64,000 nt of DNA from Ralstonia wenshanensis (GCF_021173085.1 NZ_CP076413.1:62001-126000); one strand, 5' to 3'. Counted from the stretch's first letter, positions 28,417-37,016 are shown. Translations and numbers: made by a program. Notes: generated by a model not told the origin, from the sequence alone.

Positions 28417-28637
28417 GAGCTCGGAGCTCGAACCGCGAGGCATTTTGCTCGGCCCGCCGAGCTCGGAGCTCGAACCGCGAGGCTTTTTGCTCGGCTCGCC
28501 GAGCTCGGAGCTCGGATCGTGAGGCTTTTTGCTCGGCTCGCCGAGCTCGGAGCTCGGATCGTGAGGCTTTTTGCTCGGCTCGCTGAGCTCGGAGCTCGAA
28601 CCGCGAGGCTTTTTGCTCGGCCCGCCGAGCTCGGAAC
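28417..28637. repeat. 42-bp tandem repeat, five full units
   Basis: Units start at 28417, 28459, 28501, 28543 and 28585, with a partial sixth at 28627, at an exact 42-bp period. Each begins GAGCTCGGAGCTCG and ends CTTTTTGCTCGGCTCGCC or a close variant. Units 3 and 4 share a variant centre (GGATCGTGAGG) against GAACCGCGAGG in units 1, 2 and 5. The unit contains the palindrome CCGAGCTCGG and a small CGAG/CTCG hairpin. 42 bp is 14 codons, so frames stay open through it; none looks like a real protein. Confidence 0.9.
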
Positions 28638-28665
28638 CTTGAGCATGGCATCGGCGGCCCGGCGC

Positions 28666-29776
28666 TCAATGTGCGATCGATGTGGCCGTCGGCCCGTCTG
28701 CCTGTGCGGCTTCATGGCGCGCACTGTTGCGCCACAACACCACCGCCACCACATGGCACGCGGCGGCCGCCCACCCCAGCATGCCCGGCCCGCCATGCGC
28801 CAGAGCCAGCGCGCCAACGCTCGACCCCAGCGCGATCCCCACATACACCGCTGACGCATGCAGCGACAGCGTGATCGGCGACACATCGGGCGCGAGGCGG
28901 ATCAAGCGCGTCGCCTGCGCCGGGCCGAAGCCCCAGCCGGCCATGCCCCACAGCACGACCGCGCCGATGGCGACGGCGCCGGCCGCCGTGCCGTGCAGCA
29001 CCTGCGCTGACAGCGAGAGCACGGAGAACGCCAGCACGATGCCCGCGCTGCTGACCGCCAGCACGCGCGCCACGCCGGCGCGGTCCGTCATGTGGCCGCC
29101 CAGGCCCGTGCCCAGCGCCGCAAAGCTGCCGACCAGGAACAGCACGATGCCCACGTGCTGCGGCGCGAAGCCCAGTCCCTGCACAAAGAACGGTGCGACG
29201 TAGGTGTAGAACGTAAAGCCGCCCGCCGCCCACAGCGTGGACACCGCCAGCGCGCCCAGCATGCCGGGGCGGCGTGCCACGGAGAGGCGCTGCGCCAGCG
29301 TGGTCACGCTGTGCGGCAGCGCGCGCGGCAGGCCGAAGGCCAGGCCCGCGGTGGCCAGAGCCGACAGCACACCGCATGCGATGAACGTCGAGCGCCGAGC
29401 CGCTGCGCGAGGCCGGCACCAGAGAGGTCGCCACCGCATTGGCCGTCGGCAGGAACACGCCGGCCGCCAGCGCCAGCAGCACGCGCGCCGCCATCAACTG
29501 CCCAAAGCCGTGTGCGGTGGCAGCCAGCAGGTTGCCCGCTGCAAAGATGGCCAGCGCGCCGATCAGCACGCGGCGCCGGTCCACGTTGCCGAGCAGCGTC
29601 GCCATGACCGGCGAGCCCACGGCATATGTGACGGCAAACACGGTGACGAGCTGCCCGGCCGCCGGCACGCTCACGCCAAGGTCTGCGGCCAGCACCGGCA
29701 GCAGGCCGGCGATCATGAAACCTTCAGTGCCGATGGCGAACGCGCCCAGGCACAACCACCACAGCGATGCCGGCAT
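28666..29776 (-). pseudogene. MFS transporter inactivated by an internal deletion/frameshift
   Basis: Two adjoining frames encode the halves of one DHA1-type drug/sugar efflux MFS protein. The N-terminal half starts at 29776 (MPASLWWLCLGAFAIGTEGFMIAGLLPVLAADLG) and stays in frame to about 29405 (SLVPASRSG). The C-terminal half resumes in another frame at about 29390 (TFIACGVLSALATAGLAFGLP) and runs to 28666. Normal relatives have roughly 30 residues between these points (TM5), so a deletion of about 80-90 bp removed them and shifted the frame. The total span equals about 370 codons against about 395 expected. A functional transporter is unlikely. Confidence 0.8.
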
Positions 29777-29829
29777 GGTCGGCTCCTGTTAGAAAAGGAA
29801 AACGAAGAGGAAAACGGAGGGGGGCGGAG

Positions 29830-29844
29830 CGCGGAGGCTCCGCG
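29830..29844 (-). other. Hairpin just after the GST stop
   Basis: Perfect CGCGGAG-G-CTCCGCG dyad beginning 4 nt beyond the GST stop and followed on the minus strand by a pyrimidine-rich run. It could be a weak terminator or attenuator ahead of the broken MFS gene. Confidence 0.3.
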
Positions 29845-29848
29845 AGGA

Positions 29849-30556
29849 TCAGCGCGCGCCAGAGCTGGCCGTCTGGCCCAACAACACGCTGCGCTCGTCG
29901 TCGGAGATGTCTTCGCGGCGGCGCGAGTAGGCGCGTTCCACCCCGGCATAGGCGCGCTGCGTGGACGGCCGCGCGCCAACGGCTTCGAACCAGCGCTGCA
30001 GGTGCGGGAAGTCGTTCAGGTCCTGACCATGCCCGGCATGCGGGACGATCCACGGATAGGCCGCGATGTCGGCGATCGTGTAGTCGTTGCCGGCAATGTA
30101 GGGGCGATCGGCCAGGCGGCGGTCGAGCACGCCGTACAGGCGGTTGGTCTCTTTGGTGTAGCGCTCGATGGCGTAGGGCACGCGCTCGGGCGCATAGACA
30201 TTGAAGTGGCCAATCTGCCCGGCCATGGGCCCCAGGCCGCCCACCTGCCAGAACAGCCACTTGAGCACTTCCATGCGGCCGTGCAGGTCGGCGGGCATCA
30301 GCTGGCCGGTTTTCTCGGCCAGGTAAAGCAGCATGGCACCCGATTCGAACAGCACCACCGGCTCGGTCCCCTCGGCCGGGTCGTGGTCGACCATGGCCGG
30401 GATCTTGTTGTTGGGCGAGATGGCCAGGAACTCGGGCTTGAACTGGTCCCCCCGGCTGATATCGACGGGGATGATGCGGTGCGGCAAGCCGGTTTCGGCA
30501 AAGAACAGCGCCATCTTCAGGCCGTTGGGCGTGGCGCAGTAGTAGAGGTCGATCAT
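29849..30556 (-). CDS. Glutathione-dependent disulfide-bond oxidoreductase (YfcG-like GST)
   Basis: A 235-residue glutathione S-transferase of the Nu/YfcG type. It begins MIDLYYCATPNGLKMALFFAE, with the TPNG motif that replaces the catalytic Cys/Tyr in YfcG and YghU. It continues DQFKPEFLAISPNNKIPAMVDHD and LFESGAMLLYLAEKTGQLMP, then the helical C-terminal domain (WLFWQVGGLGPMAGQ, DYTIADIAAYPWI). Relatives reduce disulfides using two glutathiones. The ATG at 30556 has a GAGGG site; MTEHEGPA at 30580 is an upstream alternative. Confidence 0.85.
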   Translation of the reverse strand: MIDLYYCATPNGLKMALFFAETGLPHRIIPVDISRGDQFKPEFLAISPNNKIPAMVDHDPAEGTEPVVLFESGAMLLYLAEKTGQLMPADLHGRMEVLKWLFWQVGGLGPMAGQIGHFNVYAPERVPYAIERYTKETNRLYGVLDRRLADRPYIAGNDYTIADIAAYPWIVPHAGHGQDLNDFPHLQRWFEAVGARPSTQRAYAGVERAYSRRREDISDDERSVLLGQTASSGAR

Positions 30557-30650
30557 GGCGGGGCCCTCGTGTTCTGTCATGTTGGTTGACAGAGTAGGCG
30601 CGCGAGTGGCCTTTTGTAATGTCCAGAAACTGGAATTTTCAGGTGACCAC

Positions 30651-31844
30651 TTAGGGGTTGTGTGTCGCTTCGGGGTCCGCCGTTTCGCATGAGCGTGCGT
30701 ACCATTCCCACGCCGCCGTGCCGCACAGCACGCCCGTCGCCAGCGCGGAGACTGCGAGCGCGGGCAGTTCGCCCGCTGGCAGCCAGGCGCCGCCCAGCAC
30801 CACCAAGCCAACCACATGCGCCGGGCGCAGCCGCCCGAAGATCGCCCACTTGAACAGCAGGTTGCCCAGCAGGTACAGCGCCGCGCTGCCCAGCACCGCC
30901 AGCGTTGTCCCTTCATGGGCGTGGCCCACCGGATGCGCCAGCACGAACTCGTCGGCCACGGCCCCGACGATGATGCCGGCCACCAGCACCACGTGGATGT
31001 AGGTGTAGGCCAGCCGTGCGAGCCGGCCCGGATCCGCCGAATGCGACATGGTGTGCGCGCCGCGCTCGGCAATCGTGTCGAAGTACAGCCACCACATCGC
31101 CAGGCTGCCGATGAACGACATCGCCATTGCTGCGATGTTTTCGGCAGTCCAGTCGAGCCCGGCGAACGTGGAGCCCGTGACCAGCACCGATTCGCCCAGC
31201 GCGATGATGATGAACAGCGAGCAGCGCTCGGCCATGTGACCGCCTTCCACGTTCCAGTCGTTGGTGGTGGAGCGGCCCAGGCCCGGCGTGTAGAAGCCCA
31301 TCGAGGGGCCGAGCCATTCGATGGTCAACGCGATGATCCAGCTGGCCCAGCGTACGGAACCGTCCGACAGGCCGCCCGCCAGCCACAGCACTGCAGAGAT
31401 GCCAAGCCACGTGGCGATGCGCTGGAAGTTGCGCCGCATGGGCAGCGATTCACCGCGCACGGCCCACAGGAAGAACACCGTGCGCCCGAACTGCATGAAC
31501 ACGTAGGCCAGCGCAAACGCCAGCCCGCGCGAGCCGAACGCCTGCGGCAGCGATGCCGAGAGCAGCAGCCCGCCCGTCATCAGCACGAGCATCAGCATGC
31601 GGATGGCGAGCTTGTCCGGATCGAGCCAGTTCGTCACCCACGACGTGAAGATCCACACCCACCACACCGCCAGCATCAGCAGCAGCGCCTGCGCGCCGCC
31701 TTGCAGCGTGAAGTTGCCGATCAGCAGGTGCGAGAGCTGCGTCACCGCAAACACGAATACCAGATCGAAGAACAGCTCGATGTTGGTGACGCGGTGGTGG
31801 CCGTGGGCCCCTTCGGGCGAGGGGCGGAGGTAACTGCGGGGCAT
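30651..31844 (-). CDS. Low temperature requirement protein A (LtrA) family
   Basis: A 397-residue polytopic membrane protein of the LtrA family. The N-terminal VTNIELFFDLVFVFAVTQLSHLL block is diagnostic, and about ten membrane segments follow. Mid-protein there is HMAERCSLFIIIALGESVLVTGSTF, another family hallmark. LtrA was named from a Listeria cold-growth mutant; its biochemical role is unresolved. It lies 33 bp downstream of the LysE gene on the same strand. Confidence 0.85.
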   Translation of the reverse strand: MPRSYLRPSPEGAHGHHRVTNIELFFDLVFVFAVTQLSHLLIGNFTLQGGAQALLLMLAVWWVWIFTSWVTNWLDPDKLAIRMLMLVLMTGGLLLSASLPQAFGSRGLAFALAYVFMQFGRTVFFLWAVRGESLPMRRNFQRIATWLGISAVLWLAGGLSDGSVRWASWIIALTIEWLGPSMGFYTPGLGRSTTNDWNVEGGHMAERCSLFIIIALGESVLVTGSTFAGLDWTAENIAAMAMSFIGSLAMWWLYFDTIAERGAHTMSHSADPGRLARLAYTYIHVVLVAGIIVGAVADEFVLAHPVGHAHEGTTLAVLGSAALYLLGNLLFKWAIFGRLRPAHVVGLVVLGGAWLPAGELPALAVSALATGVLCGTAAWEWYARSCETADPEATHNP

Positions 31845-31877
31845 CTGGTGTCCTCAGTGCGGCCTTGTGAACGGCGA

Positions 31878-32513
31878 TCAGGCCGACTGCATGCCGAGCG
31901 TGAGCGTGCCTGCGCCCACCATCACCGCACCGCCCGTGTAGCCGAAGCGGCGCTGCGCGGCCACGCTCGTCAGGCGCTTGGCGAGCAGCTTGGCGGCCAG
32001 CGCGTACATCGATGCGTTGGCGGCGGCCAGGATGACGAAGGTCGGCAGCAGGATCACGCTCTGCGAGAGGAAGGTCTGCTCGGCCGACATGAACTGCGGC
32101 ACGAAGGCGACGAAGAAGACGATGCTCTTGGGGTTCAGCGCGGTGACCGTCCAGGCGGACAAGAAGCGGCGGCCAGCGGACTTCTGCTGAACAGGGATGG
32201 TCGCCTCGGGTGCGTCGTCGCGAAGGCGGCGCGCGCTGAGGATGGACTTGATGCCCAGATAGACGAGGTACGAACCGCCGATGAGCTTGAGCGCCGTGAA
32301 GGCTGCGGCCGATGCGGCCAGCAGGGCGCCCGCACCGGCAAGGGACACGGCCATGGCTGTGGTGTCCCCAGCGGCCACGCCGGCAACGGTGCTCCACGCC
32401 GAGCGGCCACGGTTGGCCAGCGAATCACCAATCACCAACAGGATGGTCGGGCCGGGGATGAGCAGGATGATGATGCTGGCGCCGATGAAGGCCAGCCAGG
32501 TTTGGAGGGTCAT
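31878..32513 (-). CDS. LysE/RhtB-family amino-acid exporter
   Basis: A 211-residue inner-membrane exporter with about six hydrophobic segments. The N-terminus TWLAFIGASIIILLIPGPTILLVIGDSLANRGRSAWSTVAGVAAGD is the classic LysE/RhtB signature. Substrate (homoserine, threonine, lysine, other) is not predictable. First gene of a minus-strand run (LysE, LtrA, GST, broken MFS). Confidence 0.85.
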   Translation of the reverse strand: MTLQTWLAFIGASIIILLIPGPTILLVIGDSLANRGRSAWSTVAGVAAGDTTAMAVSLAGAGALLAASAAAFTALKLIGGSYLVYLGIKSILSARRLRDDAPEATIPVQQKSAGRRFLSAWTVTALNPKSIVFFVAFVPQFMSAEQTFLSQSVILLPTFVILAAANASMYALAAKLLAKRLTSVAAQRRFGYTGGAVMVGAGTLTLGMQSA

Positions 32514-32611
32514 GGGGTGGCTCGCTGTGTTGTTGGGGTGAGGGGAGACAGTTATCCATGAAAAAAATGGGGCGTCAAATGGGGGGTGTTTTTTGTCTTT
32601 GGTTTTTGCGT

Positions 32612-32825
32612 TGGTGGTCCACCTCCCTTTCGTTCCCTGCCGGGACCGACTCACTTTTCTTTGTCTTGCCAAAGAAAAGTAAGCAAAAGAAAGGCGCGCC
32701 CGAGATGGCGAAAGACTCCTTGAATTTGCGTAACCGGGCGGAGGTGGGGAAAACTCGCTGCGCTCAGACAGTTCCCCACCTTTTTTCCGCCCGCTTACGA
32801 AAATTCAAGGCGCCATCAAGGGCCT
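32612..32825 (+). repeat. Dispersed hairpin element, copy 4
   Basis: Forward copy, the only one not placed behind a same-strand stop codon; it lies about 100 bp upstream of the LysE start. Hairpin 1 is TCCC/GGGA instead of CCCC/GGGG and hairpin 2 is ACTTTTCTTT/AAAGAAAAGT, lengthened by one pair on both arms: both are compensated changes. The middle stem has GTAA/TTAC instead of GTGA/TCAC. The apical stem is GGTGGGGAA/TTCCCCACC. Loop AAACTCGCTGCGCTCAGACA at 32751-32770. Confidence 0.86.
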
Positions 32826-32830
32826 AACGT

Positions 32831-32867
32831 CAAAAGAAAAAGGCCAACCCGTCGTGAGGTTGGCCTT
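32831..32867 (-). terminator. Rho-independent terminator, minus strand
   Basis: Perfect 10-bp stem AAGGCCAACC/GGTTGGCCTT (32840-32867), followed on the minus strand by TTTCTTTTG. It lies in the spacer between element copies 4 and 5 and would end transcripts from the EamA gene after they have read through copy 5. The plus strand has only a weak T-run. Confidence 0.75.
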
Positions 32868-32910
32868 GTCGTTTGCGCTGGCGCTGCGTTGGTTTGGTCT
32901 TTGACTTTCC

Positions 32911-33124
32911 TGCCCTAGATGGCGCCTTGAATTTCTGTTGCAGGGAGGAAAAAGAGGGGAGGCTGTCTGAGCGCAGCGAGTTTGCCTCCCCTCCCTTCCT
33001 GCGACATAAATTCAAGGGGAAGTCGCCATCTCGGGCGCGCATTTCTTTGCTTACTTTCTTTGGGCAAGACCAAAGAAAGTGAGTCAGCCCCGGCAGGGGA
33101 TGAAACAAGGGATGCACCACCAAG
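32911..33124 (-). repeat. Dispersed hairpin element, copy 5
   Basis: Minus-orientation copy starting 23 nt after the EamA stop and forward in that transcript; tail-to-tail with copy 4 across 85 bp. Hairpin 2 is extended, CTTTCTTTGG/CCAAAGAAAG, with matching insertions on both arms. Its upstream flank (a T-rich stretch ending GTTTTTGCCTTGGTG) is nearly identical to that of copy 6, so the duplicated unit extends somewhat beyond the core. Loop at 32964-32983. Confidence 0.87.
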
Positions 33125-33146
33125 GCAAAAACAACCAAAAAAAACC

Positions 33147-34127
33147 CTACCCATGCCTCCGCGCCGCCAACCCCACCCCACTCACCAACAAAACCGCTGC
33201 AGCCACCTCAAGCCCATGCGGCAACCGAGCCTCATAAACAAATCCATACAACAACGCAAACACCGTCTCAAACACAATCAATTGCCCCGACAGTGTCAAC
33301 GGCAACTTGCGGCTGGCCGCATTCCACAGGCTGTTGCCCAACACAGACGCCCCCAGCGCCACGCCCATATTCACCAGCCAGAACATCCCCCACGCCGATG
33401 CGGGCTGCGCAGACGCCGTTGCCATGCCGGGCAGCAAAAACGCCGGCACGGCCAGTGCCAGTGACAGCACCCCGGTCGCGACGCCCGTCAACAGCGACCA
33501 TTCCCGGCTCGTGAACTGCGGCCGCGCGCGCAGGTACCGCGCATTGCACACCGCGTACACCGTCCAGCACGCCAGCGCGCCCGCTGCCATCAAGAGCCCG
33601 ATGAAATAGGTTCTGCCGCCGGCATCCGAATGCACGTCGGGCGCATCCAGATAAATGCACACCACACCGGCCACGGCCATCAGCAGCGGCAGGGCCAATT
33701 GCCGCAGGGGCAGGCTGCCCCGTTCCGCCGAGCCCGCGAGCGTGACCGTCACCGGCAACAACCCGACGATGAGCGAGACCGGCGCTACGCCCGCGCGCTG
33801 CACGCCCCCCGCCACGCACAGGTAGTAGAGAATGTTGCCCGGCAGCGATGACAGCAGCAGCGCCGCCCAGTCGCGCCGAGTCGTCTTGCGCCATAGCGTG
33901 CGCCACACCGGCAGCGCCAACGCGAGCGAGAGCACGCCGTACAGCACATACCGCGCGGCCGACAGCGCCAGCGGGGAAAACTGCGGCAGCATCTTCGGCG
34001 CGACGAAGATGATGCCCCACAGCGCGCCGGCCGCAACGCCGTAACCGATGCCCGTGAGGTGGTCGCGCCGCGCGTCGTGCTGCCCGTGATGAAGCTGCGT
34101 TGCAGTGGAGGTGTCGCCAACAGCCAT
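33147..34127 (-). CDS. EamA/DMT-family transporter
   Basis: A 326-residue drug/metabolite transporter with ten predicted membrane segments in two EamA halves (GIGYGVAAGALWGIIFVAPKMLPQFSPLALSAARYVLYG; GMFWLVNMGVALGASVLGNSLWNAASRKLPLTLSGQLIVFETVFALLYGFVYEARLP). Substrate unknown. Start 34127 (MAVGDTS) is chosen because upstream sequence is non-membrane and not family-like. It lies 106 bp downstream of an AraC gene on the same strand. Confidence 0.83.
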   Translation of the reverse strand: MAVGDTSTATQLHHGQHDARRDHLTGIGYGVAAGALWGIIFVAPKMLPQFSPLALSAARYVLYGVLSLALALPVWRTLWRKTTRRDWAALLLSSLPGNILYYLCVAGGVQRAGVAPVSLIVGLLPVTVTLAGSAERGSLPLRQLALPLLMAVAGVVCIYLDAPDVHSDAGGRTYFIGLLMAAGALACWTVYAVCNARYLRARPQFTSREWSLLTGVATGVLSLALAVPAFLLPGMATASAQPASAWGMFWLVNMGVALGASVLGNSLWNAASRKLPLTLSGQLIVFETVFALLYGFVYEARLPHGLEVAAAVLLVSGVGLAARRHG

Positions 34128-34233
34128 GGAGCGCCTGTCCGAAAAGACCAATCGAATCGGCACTTTGCGCGTGCGCGCGCCGCGCGTCTTGGTGAAGACG
34201 GCTGCGCTTTGGCAAAAACGGAAATGAGCCGGG

Positions 34234-34956
34234 CTAGCGGCGCACCGCTGCGGGCGTGATGCCGTGGGCCGCCTTGAGGTGGCGCGTGAGGGCGCTTTGG
34301 TCGTAGTAGCCGGTGCGCGCGGCAATCTCGGCGATGGGCAGGGCGGTGGTTTCCAGCAGCGTCAACGCATGCCGCAGCCGCACCTGCGCTAAATGCGCAT
34401 GCAGCGTGGTGCCGTATGCAGCACGGAACAGCGTGGCGAGGCGACGCGCGCTCACGCCTGCCTCTGCGGCCAGCGCATCGACGGTGAGCGGCTCGGCGTA
34501 GCGATGCTCGATGGCGTGCCATGCGCGCTCGGCACGGGCATCGGGGCGTGCGCGGATCTGCGTGGATTGATTGGCCGGATGCGCGGCCAGCGTCGCCAGC
34601 GCGAGCGACGACCACGCATTGGCCAGCACGGCATCGACGATAGGCGCGTCCTGCAGCCACGTCGTCAGCGCGCGCAGGCCCGGTGTGAGCGGAAAGAACA
34701 CGCGATCGGCCAAGCCGCCCAGGCTGGGGGCGTCCACGGTTTGGCCGGGGATGTCGAAGACGATGAAGCGGTTGGCGCCCGTGGCTTCAAACGCATGTGT
34801 GGCGCCCGCCGGGATGAGCGCGGCGTGGTGCGTGTCGACGCGGCCGCCGCGGCCGTCGACGTCCATCTCGAGGATGCCGCGTGCGGGCATCACGACCTGC
34901 ATGAAGTCGTGCGAGTGCGGGGGCGCGGCCAGGCCGTAAGTGCGGAAGTCCAACAT
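34234..34956 (-). CDS. AraC-family regulator with cupin sensor
   Basis: A 240-residue regulator with an N-terminal cupin domain (PPHSHDFMQVVMPARGILEMDVDG, ALIPAGATHAFEATGANRFIVFDI) and a C-terminal AraC helix-turn-helix pair (LTVDALAAEAGVSARRLATLFRAAYGTTLHAHLAQVRLRHAL, LPIAEIAARTGYYDQSALTRHLKAAHGITPAAVRR). It precedes the EamA exporter on the same strand, which it probably regulates. Confidence 0.83.
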   Translation of the reverse strand: MLDFRTYGLAAPPHSHDFMQVVMPARGILEMDVDGRGGRVDTHHAALIPAGATHAFEATGANRFIVFDIPGQTVDAPSLGGLADRVFFPLTPGLRALTTWLQDAPIVDAVLANAWSSLALATLAAHPANQSTQIRARPDARAERAWHAIEHRYAEPLTVDALAAEAGVSARRLATLFRAAYGTTLHAHLAQVRLRHALTLLETTALPIAEIAARTGYYDQSALTRHLKAAHGITPAAVRR

Positions 34957-35077
34957 GGTGCCGCCGAGAATAGCACCGGCATCCGCCCAAAAAAATACCC
35001 GGCCACAGATCGTCTGCGCCGGGTCTCGGAACTTTCACGGAAAGAGGATCCGTGAGAAGAGGAACAGCCGCATCTTG

Positions 35078-35096
35078 CGCTGTCTGCATGACAGCG
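35078..35096 (-). other. Hairpin after the DUF427 gene
   Basis: CGCTGTC-N5-GACAGCG dyad 17 nt beyond the DUF427 stop. There is no T-run on the minus strand, so a terminator role is uncertain. Confidence 0.35.
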
Positions 35097-35113
35097 GCAT
35101 GTCAGCTGCGCCC

Positions 35114-35470
35114 TCATTCCTCCTGGATCGTCACCTTGTTCGGATAGAACGCCAGATAGCCCGCCACTTCACGCGCGACGGGCTTGGGTTGTTCGTACGT
35201 CCAGACGGCGTTGTCGGCGCGTACATCGCCGGCCACGATCGTGTAGTACGACGCATCGCCCTTGTACGGGCAATGGGTGTGATGCTGCGTGCGCTCGAGC
35301 AGGTTCATCTGCACATCGTCGCGCGGGATGTACTGCACGGGCGGGTACGACGCCTCGCGCAGCGTGCGTGCCAGGTGCGTGCTGGCGATGGTGAAGCCGT
35401 TGAGGGTCACGGTCACGCGGCGCGGGTTCGACTCGACGGTGATGGGGTGATTCGGATCGATTTCGGGCAT
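35114..35470 (-). CDS. DUF427 domain protein
   Basis: A 118-residue single-domain protein of the DUF427 family, a small beta-rich fold. The diagnostic stretch is VQYIPRDDVQMNLLERTQHHTHCPYKGDASYYTI followed by AVWTYEQPKPVAREVAGYLAFYPNKVTI. Function not established. Start 35470 has a GGAGTGCC site. It lies 87 bp downstream of the ammonium transporter on the same strand. Confidence 0.85.
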   Translation of the reverse strand: MPEIDPNHPITVESNPRRVTVTLNGFTIASTHLARTLREASYPPVQYIPRDDVQMNLLERTQHHTHCPYKGDASYYTIVAGDVRADNAVWTYEQPKPVAREVAGYLAFYPNKVTIQEE

Positions 35471-35557
35471 GCGGCACTCCTGCAGTTGGGCAAGGGAAGA
35501 CGCTTCCACTGTAGCAAGCGCCGCGCGCGCCTTCCCGCCTCCCGCCACATCCCAGGC

Positions 35558-36760
35558 TTACCAGTGCGTTTCCGATTCCGGCGTGGACGAAACGCGATGG
35601 ATCGCCAGGTCGGCACCCATGAATTCGGCCTCGCGGTCCAATCGCAGCCCCACGACTTTGCGCAGGGTGCCGTACACCACCGTGCCGCCGATCAGCGCAA
35701 TCACAATGCCGCCCGCCGTGCCCGCCACCTGCGCCCAGAACGACACGCCGCCCAGCCCGCCCAGTGCCTTCAGGCCGAAGATGCCGGCCGCGATGCCGCC
35801 CCATGCGCCACACAGGCCGTGCAGCGGCCACACGCCCAGCACATCGTCGATGCGCCAGACGTTCTGCACGCGCGTGAACATCCAGACAAACAGCACGCCC
35901 GCAATGCCGCCAACAGCCAGCGCGCCCAGCGGGTGCATCACATCGGAGCCGGCGCACACGGCCACCAGGCCGGCCAGCGGCCCGTTGTACGAGAAGCCCG
36001 GATCGTTCTTGCCCATCCACCACGCGGTGAGCGTGCCGCCCACCATGGCCATCAGCGAGTTGATGGCGACCAGGCCGCTCATCTTGTCCAGCGTCTGGGC
36101 GCTCATCACGTTGAAGCCGAACCAGCCCACCGCCAGCACCCAGGCACCGGCGGCCAGGAACGGGATGTTCGACGGCGGATGCGCGGCGATGCGGCCGTCG
36201 TCCTTGTAGCGGCCGTGGCGGGCGCCCAGCAGCAGCACCGCCGGCAGCGCGATCCAGCCGCCCACCGCGTGCACGACCACCGAACCGGCAAAGTCGTGGA
36301 ACTCCGCGCCCGTCACGCTCTGCAGCCAGTGCTGGATGCCGAAGCGCTCGTTCCAGGCGATGCCTTCAAAGAACGGGTAGACGAAGCCCACCAGCACGAA
36401 GGTTGCCGCCAGTTGGGGCTCAAAGCGCGAGCGCTCGGCAATCCCGCCCGAGATGATGGCCGGGATGGCCGCCGCGAAGGTCAGCAGGAAGAAGAACTTC
36501 ACCAGCTCGTAGCCGTTCTGCTGGGCGAGCACGTCGGCGCCGGTAAAGAAGTTGACGCCGTACGCGACCGAATAGCCGATGAAGAAGTACGCGATGGTCG
36601 ACACGGCAAAGTCGACCAGGATTTTGACCAGTGCATTGACCTGGTTCTTCTTACGGACAGTGCCCAGCTCAAGGAACGCGAAGCCGGCATGCATGGCCAG
36701 CACCATGATCGCGCCCAGCAGGATGAAGAGCGCGTCGCCCCCGGTTTTGATGGAGTTCAT
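35558..36760 (-). CDS. amt: Ammonium transporter (Amt family)
   Basis: A 400-residue Amt/Mep/Rh channel. The first membrane segment is immediately at the N-terminus (GGDALFILLGAIMVLAMHAGFAFLELG), so the cleavable signal of E. coli AmtB is absent. The twin pore histidines are in VVVHAVGG and PLHGLCGAWGG. The conserved FFLLTFAAAIPAIISGGIAERSRF block is present. The cytoplasmic tail (LRLDREAEFMGADLAIHRV) is of the GlnK-docking length, but no glnK lies beside the gene. A sigma-54 promoter with an NtrC-like site upstream indicates induction by nitrogen limitation. Confidence 0.92.
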   Translation of the reverse strand: MNSIKTGGDALFILLGAIMVLAMHAGFAFLELGTVRKKNQVNALVKILVDFAVSTIAYFFIGYSVAYGVNFFTGADVLAQQNGYELVKFFFLLTFAAAIPAIISGGIAERSRFEPQLAATFVLVGFVYPFFEGIAWNERFGIQHWLQSVTGAEFHDFAGSVVVHAVGGWIALPAVLLLGARHGRYKDDGRIAAHPPSNIPFLAAGAWVLAVGWFGFNVMSAQTLDKMSGLVAINSLMAMVGGTLTAWWMGKNDPGFSYNGPLAGLVAVCAGSDVMHPLGALAVGGIAGVLFVWMFTRVQNVWRIDDVLGVWPLHGLCGAWGGIAAGIFGLKALGGLGGVSFWAQVAGTAGGIVIALIGGTVVYGTLRKVVGLRLDREAEFMGADLAIHRVSSTPESETHW

Positions 36761-36840
36761 TGCGGTTGTCGTGCGGGTTGAGGGTCAGCGCCATCCGGGT
36801 GCAGTGCATGCCCACAAATGACGCAAAAGGCGCCGACTGA

Positions 36841-36856
36841 TGCAATTCTTGTTCCA
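36841..36856 (-). promoter_or_regulatory. Sigma-54 promoter of amt
   Basis: Minus-strand sequence TGGAACAAGAATTGCA fits the -24/-12 consensus TGGCACG-N4-TTGCA, with GG and GC separated by exactly 10 nt. It lies about 80 nt upstream of the amt ATG, giving a leader of about 70 nt. Confidence 0.72.
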
Positions 36857-36879
36857 ACGGTGTGCAAAAAGGTGACATG

Positions 36880-36898
36880 GCGCACCATGGCCGTGCGC
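36880..36898. promoter_or_regulatory. NtrC-like enhancer site upstream of amt
   Basis: Inverted repeat GCGCAC-N7-GTGCGC. The GCAC-N7-GTGC core has the same geometry as the NtrC consensus. It lies about 25 bp upstream of the -24 element, closer than usual for NtrC but in the expected direction. Confidence 0.5.
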
Positions 36899-37016
36899 GC
36901 GAGGTGGGGGGCGGGCTGCGCGTTGAGATTAGCCCGAAATCGGTGCGTGATTGCCTTGAATTGGTGCGGGCGGTGTGGCAAATGCGCCGTCGTGGTGCGT
37001 TCTGCCGTGGGGAGGG

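Noticed and set aside
28417-28637. Possible CRISPR array
   Set aside because: The period is constant at 42 bp with no unique spacers; units are contiguous variants of one sequence and no cas genes are nearby.
30816-32561. A 581-codon plus-strand frame across the LtrA and LysE genes
   Set aside because: It spans the antisense of two well-supported membrane protein genes and their junction, and is Arg/Gln/His-rich with no domain.
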